A stretch of 64,000 nucleotides of DNA from Hormiphora californensis (taxonomy: Eukaryota; Ctenophora; Tentaculata; Cydippida; Pleurobrachiidae): contig CM035357.1 in the NCBI GenBank assembly GCA_020137815.1, positions 6,808,034-6,872,033 of the forward strand. The letters run 5' to 3'. The translations under genes and the position numbers were made by a program. The notes below the pieces were generated by a model. It was not told the origin of the DNA. It ran no database searches and was given only the letters and a program-made list of their open reading frames with translations. This document shows, one piece after another, positions 48,026 through 60,000 of this stretch. Positions within the stretch are counted from its first letter, which is position 1. Each line of letters begins with the position of its first letter.

Positions 48026-51000
48026 ATGGGTCAGGAGGATGCTCATGCCCAGGAGGAGGATCTCATAGCTCAGAGGATTGCCGAGGACCAGGGTTGGGTA
48101 CGAGTCCAGACGCGAACCTTCACCCGATGGGTGAACGAGAATCTCAAGACTACCGACCACCAGGTATTACTATAGAGGGGTGTTACCATGGTTATCTCAA
48201 GGTTACCAACGTGCTCCCATAGTAACCAGAGTTTCGTGTTACAATTGCTTGTCTGATGGGAAGCTAACCCAACATTCCCCAGATTGAAGCACTGGATAAC
48301 GACTTCGGTGATGGTTTGAAGTTAGTAACCTTGCTTCAACAGTTGGCCGGCAAGCCCATTGGCGCCCGAATCACGAAAAAGCCCCGAATTAGGGCTCAGA
48401 AACTTGAAAATGTCAAGATCTGTTTCGATTTTATGAACAGAGAAGGTACGTTGAATGCCCACGTTCGTCGTTCACATTCAAGGATGGCTATAAATTATGT
48501 TTCTCTTTCCATGTTATATTGTTATGTATCCCAATTTTGACTCACGTTTTATTCCTTCACGCACAGGTATTGAGATGGTCAACATTGATAACCAGGATGT
48601 AGCAGACGGTAACATGAAGCTCATCCTTGGAATGGTGTGGCATCTCATTCTTCATTATCAGGTAACTGCTGCAGGGATATGATATGATGTAATAGACACT
48701 GGCTCCGGGGGGGGGGATTTAAACAGTTAGCACCTCATTACCACGCCCCTTCATTCTAGGAGGGTCTGTGATCTAGCTGGCGTTGCAGTAGTCTTGTTAA
48801 TAAAAGGAGGGAGACATTTTGAGAATTTATGAATTCTTCTAAGACCCTTATAGCAGTAGATTTTTATCATACTGAACACCATCTCTTTCCTCAGATTGCT
48901 ACCGGATTTGAAGATGACGGTGGTAAGGGAGGACCCAAGAATAGGATTATCAAGTGGGTCAACAGCAAGATCAACCCTTGGAACAAGGATATCAAGAATC
49001 TTGGACCAGATTGGAATTCTGGTTAGTGTAGCGAATATATCACATTCAGACAGCTAAACTATCAAACTATAGCTGACTTGTAGACTTGTTAAACCTCGAC
49101 ACATGTAACAACCCTCTTCTCTCAGGTACCATTCTGGCATGTTTGGTGAACTGCTCTGGCGCCCGGTCTGGTGCCTGACTTTGCCACCTATGAAGCCAGG
49201 AGGATGCCCGAGATAACATCGATAGGGCGATGGAGATGGCCAAGGAATGGATGGATATTCCCCGAGTCATGGAGCCCGAGGATATGATGGACCCTAACGT
49301 GAGTAACACGCCTTCTAGTTCACAGCTTCTTGTTTAGTTCCAAATAACTAACGATCCTTAGGCACGGTACGACCAAATTTAAAATTATTCCAATAGAAAT
49401 GTCGAGAGTTTGACTTTACTTCTTATCATTAAAACTATCAGAAGTTGGGTAATGCCAAAATGACATTCCTACTTTTCCACTGCAGGTTGATGAGCTGTCC
49501 ATGATGACATACCTGTCCTACTTCCCTAACGCTAAAGTAAAGGACGGCGCTCCCTGTGTCAACCCCGGACGGGTAAGTGATTTATTATTTGACAAACGCC
49601 CCGAAAACTATTAAACTGCGATTGTAACTTAAATTTTCATGCCTTAAATTCTGATTCCCTATATTTCTTACTCGATTTACCGACTACGTACTACCATTGC
49701 AATAAATAACAACAAAACAACATCCAAGTCTAAAATTGTAACCCACTAATTCCCCAGGTTATCGCCCGAGGACCCGGTATCACTGGCGTGGGTCTTAAAC
49801 TAGGTAAACCCGCTGAATTTGAAATTGATGCCACTAAAGCGGGCGAGAGTGGCCGGGACAAGATCGCTGTTGAGGTCATCGGACCCGAGGGACCGGTTAA
49901 AGTTGACCTTGTATCCAATGGTGACCTGACCTACAAGGGAGCATATTTCCCTGAGGATGATGGAGAGTACAAGATCAACGTGACTCTGATGAACTGTTCC
50001 ATCCCCAAGGCACCCTTCAAGGTCGGAATCTATGGAGCCCAGAAGACCGATGTCAACAAGGTTAAGGTCGAGGGACCCGGAATTACTGGTGAGGGAATTC
50101 TACCCGGTGACGTAGCTCCCTTCACCATTACATACAAGGATGCGGGTCGAGGGCAGCCCAAGGTTGAGGTATTCGGACCTGACCACCAGCCTCTCAACAT
50201 CGTCGAGGACAATGATAAACGGGAGGGAGTGTGCAAGTGTGAGTACGCCCCTGGAGTGTTTGGAGAATACACCGTTACCATTACCTACGCCGGTCTGCCC
50301 CTACCTCAGTCCCCCTACAAGGTCAACATCAAGCCCACCGTGGACATTGGTAAGGTGAAGACGGAGGGACCCGGACTGTCCAGGTGCAAGGTGGACGAGC
50401 CAACATGGTTCAAGGTACACACCGCTGGAGCCGGCAAGGGTGACCTCAAGGTTGAGATTCTCCAGACTGATGGATCCGTCCTGGAGCCCACCATAACTGA
50501 TGATGGACGGGGTACATTCAATGTTGAATACACTCCCAAGATGACTGGAAACTACAAGGTGTCCCTCAGCTACGGACGGTGCAAGTTGCCCAAGTCACCC
50601 TTCAACGTGACTGTTGTGCCACCCGGCGATGCTGGAGAAGTAATTGTGAACGGTGATGCCCTCCACGGTATCAGGGTCGGTATGACCGGACGACTGTTTG
50701 TCGATGCCTCCAAGGCAGGTAAGGGAGATCTCAAAGTGACCATCATTGGGCCAGACAACAAGCCCCTGACCACCGGATTGGAGCTGATTAAAACTGTTGA
50801 TGGAGTGAGCGAGTACGGATTTACACCTGAGGTCCCGGGACCTTATGTGATCAGCGTGACATTCTCCGGTCACCAGGTTCCCGGCTCTCCATTTGATGTC
50901 AACGTCAACCCCTCTCTAGATATTGACAGGATTAAACTCATCGTGGATCGGGACAACCCTCCCAGGATCAACAAACCCTACAAGTTCACCGTGGACTGCT

Positions 51001-54000
51001 CCCAGGCTGGAGCTGGACCCGTTCTCTTTGGGTTCATTGGTGATCTCGAGAACGATAACCCAGACAACCCCAGGAAGGATATTTTGGTTATTGTGTGCGA
51101 TGACAAGGGTAACCCAATTAAGGATAAGAAGGGTAAGCCCATTGTCATTGATGTCAAGGAGCTGAAATCTCAAGGAATCGCCCACTTCACCTTCACCCCC
51201 GAGGTTGAGGGACCTATCTACCTCAAGGCGCAGTATGATGGTAAGGACGTCCCTAAGAGTCCCATGAAGGTTACAGTCAGCAGTGGAATTGATATGTCCA
51301 AGGTGACTGTTTACGGAGATGGAATCACGAACAACAAGCCCGTCCGAGCCAACAAACCCTACACCTTTGTCATTGATGCCGAGAACGCCGGTGCTGGACC
51401 CATCAGTTTGGATTTCCTATCCAAGCTTGGATTTACCATTGGAAAGGACAGCGTGCCCAAGGACATGAAGGTCACTATTATTGGACCCAACGGAGAGCCA
51501 ATGAAATGTGATGTGAAGAAGAGGAATGACAAGGTCTTTGAGGTCACCATCACCCCCGAGCTCGTTGGACAACTGAACATTGAGGTGCTCGGTTCCAATG
51601 GAGACCACGCCCCCAAGAGTCCCATCAAGATCCAGATCAAGCCAAGTGTGGACGCTAGCAAGATCGTGGTCGGTGGAGATGGCATTGAGAAGGATAAGGT
51701 ACCTAGGAAGGATAAGCTTTGTGCACTCACTGTTGATGCCGGAAAGGCCGGAAACGCTCCTTTCTCCATTGGTGTGAATGGACAGGATAAGACACCCGAG
51801 AGCGCGAAACCCAAGCCCAAGAAAGGTGCCGGAACTGGACCTCAGAAGGCTGGAGCTGGACTGCAGCCAGGATCTGGAGGAGAGCCCGGTAGTGAGGGTG
51901 CTCCTGCTGGAGCTGGTAAACCAGGTTTTGGACCTGACGGTAAGCCCTCACCTGGAAACTACATCGCTCCCGATGGAACCATCAAGGATGATAAGAATGC
52001 TCCAGTAAAGGGAAAAGACGGCAAACCCCTTACCTGTGCTCTTGGTGATGGAGGCAACCCTAAGGCCCCCAAGACTGATGATAAGGGTAACCTGGTTGGC
52101 CCTGATAGCAAGCCTCTGATTGGAACTGATGGATGCCCTGTGAAGGCCGGAACCGGACCTGATGGACCCACCACTGGACCCGATGGAACCCTGTTCGGTA
52201 GTGACGGAAAAGCCCATGTTAGGAAAGGATGGTAAGCCGACCAAGGCTGGACAAATGCACGACGGCAAACCTCTGTGCAACAAAGATGGTGAAATCGTCG
52301 GACCTGACAGCAAGCCCGTCACTGGACCTGATGGCAACCCTGTCAAATCCAACAAAACCCCCATTGGATTGGCTGTCCTACCCTGATGGATCTTTGGTGA
52401 CCCCAAGTGGCAAGCCTCTCTGTGGACCCGATGGAAATCCTCTCAAATGTGGCCTGGACTAAGGACAGGAAGCCCATTATCGATGATAAGGGTGCTCTGT
52501 GTGGTCCTGATAGCAAGCCTCTGGTTGGACCTGATGCTAAGGGTATCAAAGCCTGGTGCCGGAGCCCTCGGACCCAATGTCAAGCCTGATGGATCTCTCA
52601 CTGATGGAAGTGGCAGGCCCCTGAAGGGTAAGGATGGCAAGCCTCTCAAGGCCGCTATGGGATCTTGTGGCAAGCCCAAGGTTGACGACAAGGGCAACAT
52701 GGTCGGACCTGACAGCAAGCCTCTAATGGCCCCCACCAAATCTGGCAGCGGACCTGGTCTCTGTTACATGACACCAGATGGAAATCTTAACGGACCCGAT
52801 GGTAAGCCCCTGACTGGACCTGACGGCAGGCCCCTCAAGGCCGGTCTCGGACCTGACGGAAAGCCCAAGGTTGGACCTGACGGTGGACTTCTTGGACCTG
52901 ATGACTCTCCCCTCGTTGGACCTGACGGCAAACCTGTCAAACTTGGAGATGGACCATGCGGACCTAAGGTTGGACCTGACGGCAGTGTCTATGGACCTGA
53001 CGGTAAGCCTGTTGTTGGACCTGATGGTAACCCCGTCAAGGCGGGAACCACTCCCAGTGGAAAGCCCAAAACCGATAGCAGTGGCAACGTCCTTGGACCT
53101 AACGACGAGCCTCTCACTGACAAGAGTGGTAACCCAGTTAACCCAGCCGCTGATGGACCCTATGTTGGACCTGACGGAAGTGTATTTGGGCCTGATGGCA
53201 AGCCACTCAAGGGATCCGATGGATCTCCTCTCAAGGCAGCCATGGGATCTGACGGCAAGCCCAAGACCAACGAAAATGGAGACCTTGTTGGACCTAACGG
53301 AGAGCCCCTCCTTGGACCTGACGGTCAGCCAATCAATAAAGACGGCAAGCCCATCAAAGCTCCTGATGCATTCCCTGGACCCCACATTGGAGATGACGGC
53401 ACTGTCACCAAGACCGACGGAGAGCCTCTTCTTGGTAAGGATGGTAAGCCCCTCAAAACTGCACCTGCCGGTAAACCCCAGACTGACCGAGATGGAAACT
53501 TGGTTGGACCTGACGGTAAGCCCCTTGTTGGAGCTGATGGAAAGCCCGTTGGATCCAGCGGTGGACCCTATGGACCCCTTGTCACTCCTGATGGAGATGT
53601 CGAGGGACCAGGTGGTCTACCCGTGTGTGGACCCGACGGCAAGCCCCTTACCTGCGAGCAGAACGGAGAAGGTCTACCCTGCAAGGATGGAGATGGTAAC
53701 CTCATTGGATCTGATGGTCTACCCCTCATCAAGGCAGATGACAAACCCGTTGTCTTTGGAAAGGATACTTCCGAAGAAGCAAACCCCGATGAGCAACCTG
53801 CTGACATCAACTGTGTTGTCCTTGGACCTGATGATAAACCTGTGCCCTGCACTGTCAAGGATTTGGGTGATGGCAAGTTTGCTGTCGAATATGAGCCCAA
53901 AGAAGAAGGTCCTCACAAACTTGATGTCCTGGCTGGTGGAGAGCACGCTCCCAAGTGCCCCGTGGACATTGATGTCAAGCCTCCTCTGGACATGAACAAA

Positions 54001-57000
54001 CTTGCTCTTGGTATCGGTGGTGGTGGCCCAGGAAGCCGAATTGGACCCGATGGTACCCTCTACGGACCTGACGGCAAACCCCTTTTGGGACCTGACGGCA
54101 AGCCCCTGAAGTGTGCCCTTGGACCTGATGGTAAGCCTCTTACCGATAAGGATGGAAACCTTCTTGGACCTGACGGAAAGCCCTTGCTTGGACCTGACGG
54201 CAAGCCCATCAAGATGGGTAAGGATCCCTATGGACCCAAGATTGGACCTGATGGAACCATGTACGGTCCTGACGGCAAGCCTTTGCTTGGACCTGATGGT
54301 AAGCCTCTCAAGTGTGCTCTTGGACCTGATGGCAAGCCTAAAACGGACAAGGATGGAAATCTTCTTGGACCTGACGGAAAACCCCTTATTGGACCTGACG
54401 GCAAGCCACTCAAAGCCAGCGGACCTGGAGGCGATGATGCCACCAGTGGAAAGGGTCTTGATTTGAAGATCAATCCTAAGGATCTTGGAGTTGATAAGCT
54501 GAACATCAAACCCGTTGGGCCTAATGACAGCAAGAACCCACCCGGCCCTGGATCCGGCCCTTACATTGGCAAGGATGGTCAGATCTACACCCCCACCGGT
54601 GAGCCCCTCCGAGGAGCCGACGGCAAGCCTCTCGGTGCTGCCCTTGGAAGTGATGGTAAACCCATTACTGACAAAGATAATAACCTCCTTGGACCTGATG
54701 GACAGCCTCTGATCGGACCTGATAGCAACCCTGTCAAGCTTGGTAGTGGACCTTACGGACCCTCCGTTGGACCTGATGGAACCCCCTATGACAAGAATGG
54801 AAATCCTTTGGTTGGACCTAACGGCAAGCCCCAGAAGGGAGACATCGGTCCCAATGGTAAACCCCTGGTGGATAGGGATGGAAACCTCCTCAACCCAGCG
54901 GGAGTTCCTGTGACTGACAAGGATGGCAAGCCCTTCACTCCTGGTGCTGGACCCCATGTTGGACCTGATGGCACCGTCTACGATGAGAATGGTGAGCCCA
55001 TGGTTGGACCTGATGGAAAACCCGTGCCCAAGGCTGCTATGGGACCTGATGGTAATCCCAAGTACGACAAGGATGGTAACCTTCTTGGACCTGACGGCAA
55101 GCCTCTAAGGGGAACCGACGGTAAACCAATCAAGGCTGGAACTGGACCCTTACTGCCAAGCCGGACGGAGAAGTCTTTAACTCTGACGGAACACCATCCA
55201 AAGATACCAACGGTCAGCCCAACAAGGCCAAGGTTGGACCTGATGGTAGCCCTGTCACGGATTCCAAGGGTAATTTGGTCGGTGATGATGGCAAACCTCT
55301 GAAGGGACCTGATGGAAAACCCATTCGACCCAACCCTAATGGACCTTCTGGCCCCGGTGCTCCTTGCATCAAGCCCGATGGAACCCTTCATGGAGCCAAT
55401 GGTAAGCCACTCAAGGGAGCGGACGGAAAGCCCCTCAAGGCCGGTACAGGAAGTGATGGTAAGCCCAAGACTGACAAGGACGGCAACCTCCTTGGACCTG
55501 ACGGAAAGCCCCTAATTGGACCTGACGGAAACCCAGTCAAACCAGGACAGGGAGAGTATGGTCCTCGGGTTGGACCTGATGGAAGCGTCTACAAGCCCAC
55601 CGGTGAGCCCGCTCTAGGAGCTGATGGTAAGCCATCCAAGGCAGGTATTGGTCCCGATGGCAAGCCCCTCGTTGACAAGGATGGCAACATTCTCGGACCT
55701 GACGGTCTGCCTCTTGAAGGCAAGGACGGAAAACCAGTCCCTACCAGTGAGAACCCCTTCGTTGGACCTGACGGAACTGTCTACAAGCCCGATGGTTCTC
55801 CCATGGGAGGAGGCAAGGGAGGTAAGCCCCTCACCGCTGACCAAGACAAGAACGGCCGACCCAAGACCGACAAGGATGGAAACCTCCTTGGACCTGACGG
55901 CAAGCCCCTCCGAGGTCCTGATGAGAAGCTCCTCAAGAACGGTGCCAAGCCTTACGTTACCCCTGATGGTGATGTTATGATGCCCAATGGTAAGCCCCTG
56001 CTCGGAGGAGATAAGAAGCCCCAGAAGGCTGACCTTGGAAGCGATGGAAAGCCCAAGACTGATGATAAGAACTGTGTACTAAACCCCACTGGACAAAATG
56101 TCAAGGGTAAAGATGGGAAGCCCGTCCAGATTTCACCTGATGGACCCAAGGGACCTGGACCTGGTTGCTACATTGGACCCGATGGTACCCTCTACGGACC
56201 TGACGGCAAACCTCTTTTGGGACCTGACGGAAAGCCTCTGAAGTGTGCCCTTGGACCTGATGGCAAGCCTTTGTTCGATAAGGATGGAAACCTTCTAGGA
56301 CCTGACGGCAAGCCCCTACTTGGACCTGACGGCAAGCCCATCAAGATGGGACAGGGACCCTACGGACCCTCAGTTGGACCCGATGGTACTGTCTATGGAC
56401 CTGACGGTAAGCCTTTGCTTGGACCTGATGGCAAGCCTCTGAAGTGTGGTCTTGGACCCGATGGAAAGCCCCTTTGTGACGAAAATGGCAATCTCCTCGG
56501 ACCTGACGGCAAGCCTCTTACCGATAAGAATGGTAACCCAGTGAAGCCAGGAGCCGATAAGGCCTATGTTGGACCTGACGGTACTGTGTATGGACCTGAC
56601 GGAAAGCCTCTTTTAGGACCTGATGGCAAACCTCTCAAAGCCATGCTTGGACCTGACGGTCTGCCCATGACCGACAAAGATGGAAACATCCTCGGACCCG
56701 ATGGTAAACCTCTAAAGGGACCTGATGGTAAGCCCGTAAAACTCGGTGCTGGACCCACTGTTGGACCTGACGGCATCGTCTATGGACCTGACGGAAAGCC
56801 TCTTCTTGGACCTGACGGAAAGCCTCTTATGGCTGCTCTTGGTCCGGATGGCAAACCTTTGAGGGACAGAAACGGCAACCTGATCGGACCTGATGGCAAG
56901 CCGCTGCTTGGACCTGACGGTAAGCCTCTATCTCCCGCTGCTGGTGGACCCGAGGGTCCCGGAACTGGCCCCTATGTCGGATCTGACGGAACCCTATACG

Positions 57001-60000
57001 GACCTGATGGAAAGCCTCTACTCGGACCTGATGGTAAGCCACTCAAGGCTGGCCTGAACCCCGATGGTTCCCTCATGGTCGACGAGTTTGGTAACATCCT
57101 TGGACCTGACGGTAAACCTTTGGTTGGACCTGACGGCAAGCCCATCAAGCCTGGTTCTGGATTCGGACCAGCTGTTGGACCTGACGGTACTGTCTATGGA
57201 CCCGACGGAAAGCCTGTACTCGGACCTGATGGTAAGCCTCTCAAGGCCCTGATGGGACCTCCCAAGTGCGACAAAAATGGAAACATCCTTGGACCTGACG
57301 GCAAGCCTCTACTCGACAAAGACGGAAAGCCTGTTACATTGGATGGAAAGCCTTTCATCGGACCCGATGGTACCCTATACGGACCTGATGGTCAGCCTAT
57401 TCTTGGACCTGACGGCAAGCCCCTCAAGTGTGCCCTTGATGAGAATGGCAACCCTCTCTTCGACAAGAACGGTAACCTTCTTGGACCTGATGGCAAGCCT
57501 CTGCTTGGACCTGATGGTAAGCCCTTCAACAAGGGTGCTGTTGGACCTGACGGCAAGGTGTTCGGACCTGACGGAAAGCCAATCCTGGATAAGGACGGAA
57601 ACCCTCTCCGAGCAGGTCTTGGAGCTCCAAGGACTGACAAGGATGGAAACCTGATTGGAGAAGATGGTAATCCCATGGTTGGACCCGATGGCAAACCCAT
57701 CAAGCCCGGTTCCATGCCTTATGTTGGACCTGACGGCACTGTTTATGGGCCTGACGGTAAACCTCTTCTAGGACCTGATGGTCTCCCACTGAAGGCCGGT
57801 CTTGGACCCGACGGAAAGCCCCTCAAGGATCACAATGGAAACCTCCTTGGACCTGACGGCAAACCTCTTCTCGGGCCCGACGGTCTTCCCATCAAGACCG
57901 GTGCCGGTCCATATGTTGGCCCCGACGGAACCATCTATGGACCTGACGGTAAGCCGATCCTTGGACCTGATGGTCTCCCACTGAAGGCGATGATGACCCC
58001 AGACGGCAAGCCCTTCACCGATGCTGACGGCAACCTACTTGGACCTGACGGCAAGCCTCTGCTCGGACCTGATGGTAAGCCCATCAAGGCTGCTGGCGCT
58101 GGCAATGATGGACCCAAGGTTGGACCTGACGGTACCGTTTATGGACCAGGAAACACCATCGGTCCCGATGGAACCATCTATGGACCTGACGGTAAACCAA
58201 TTGACAACAGCAGTATCCTTGGGCCTGACGGCAAGCCTCTGCTCGACAAGAACGGCAACCCGGTCAAATTGGGCGGAAAGCCATCAATTGGACCTGATGG
58301 TACCCTCTACGGACCTGACGGCAAGCCCATCCTTGGACCTGACGGCAAACCTCTCAAATGCGGTCTGGACAAGAACGGCAACCCAATGTTCGACAAGGAT
58401 GGAAACCTTCTTGGACCTGATGGCAAGCCTCTGCTTGGACCTGATGGCAAGCCTTTCAGTGATGGCGCTATTGGACCTGATGGATCTGTCTTCGGACCTG
58501 ATGGTAAGCCCATCCTTGGACCTGATGGTAAGCCTCTGAAGGCTGGACTTGGACCTGATGGTCGACCTCTGAAGGACCACAAGGCTCCTCCTAGCACTGA
58601 TGAGAATGGAAACATCTTGGGACCAAACGGCCGACCTGTTCTAGACAAGGACGGCAACCCAGTCAAGATGAAGGGCAAACCTTACATCGGACCTGACGGT
58701 ATCCTTTACGATGAGGATGGCAATCCCATCCTAGGACCTGACGGCAAGCCCCTCAAGTGTGGCCTGGACAAGAACGGCAACCCAATGTTTGACAAGAATG
58801 GCAACCTTCTTGGACCTGATGGCAAGCCTCTGCTTGGACCTGATGGCAAGCCTTTCAACCAGGGAGCTGTTGGACCTAATGGCACAATCTTTGGACCTGA
58901 CGGAAAGCCTATCATTGGACCTGATGGAAAGCCTCTAAAGGCAGGACTTGGACCCGATCCCTCCACCCTAAAGGCCCTTATGGGACCCCCTGAGACTGAT
59001 AAGGATGGAAACCTCCTCGGACCTGACGGTAAACCCCTTCTTGATGAAAATGGCAACCCTGTGAAGGTCACCGGCAAACCCTACATCGGACCCGATGGTA
59101 CCCTCTACGGACCTGACGGCAAGCCCATCCTTGGACCTGACGGCAAACCCCTCAAGTGCGGTCTGGATAAGAACGGCAACCCAATGTTCGATAAGGATGG
59201 TAACCTTCTTGGACCTGATGGCAAGCCTCTGCTTGGACCTGATGGTAAGCCTTTCAACCAGGGTGCAGTCGGACCTGACGGCAAGGTGTTCGGACCTGAC
59301 GGTAAGCCCGTTCTGGATAAGGACGGAAACCCCATCAAGGCTTCCCTCGGAGCACCTCTTACCGACGCTAACGGTAACTTGCTCGGACCTGACGGCAAGC
59401 CTCTCACGGGACCTGACGGTAAACCTGTCAAGGATGGCCCTCAACCAGTCCTAGGACCTGATGGTAAGCCCCTCAAGGCTGGACTTGGCCCTGATGGCAA
59501 ACCCCGACTGGGACCCAACGGAGAGCTTCTCGGACCTGACGGCAAGCCTTTATCTGGACCGGATGGCAAGCCCCTCACTGTCGGCAACGGGCCATCTGTT
59601 GGACCTGATGGTACAGTCTTTGGTCCTGACGGCAAGCCCCTGCTTGGACCTGACGGCAAGCCTCTAAAGGCCATGCTCGGACCTGACGGCAAGCCCATCA
59701 TCGACAAGAACGGCAACATGATTGGACCTGATGGAAAGCCTCTTGTTGCCGCCGACGGAACTAACGGAGGACCTAAGGTTGACAAGGACGGTACCCTCCT
59801 GGGACCTGACGGAAAGCCTCTCCTTGGACCTGATGGCAAACCTCTGAAGGCCGCACTGGACAAGAATGGCAATCCCATTGTCGATGAGAACGGAAACATC
59901 TTGGGACCTGACGGCAAACCTCTGCTTGGACCTGATGGCAAGCCTATGCAATGTGCTCTCGGACCCGATGGTAAGCCGAAGAGGGACAAACACGGAAATC

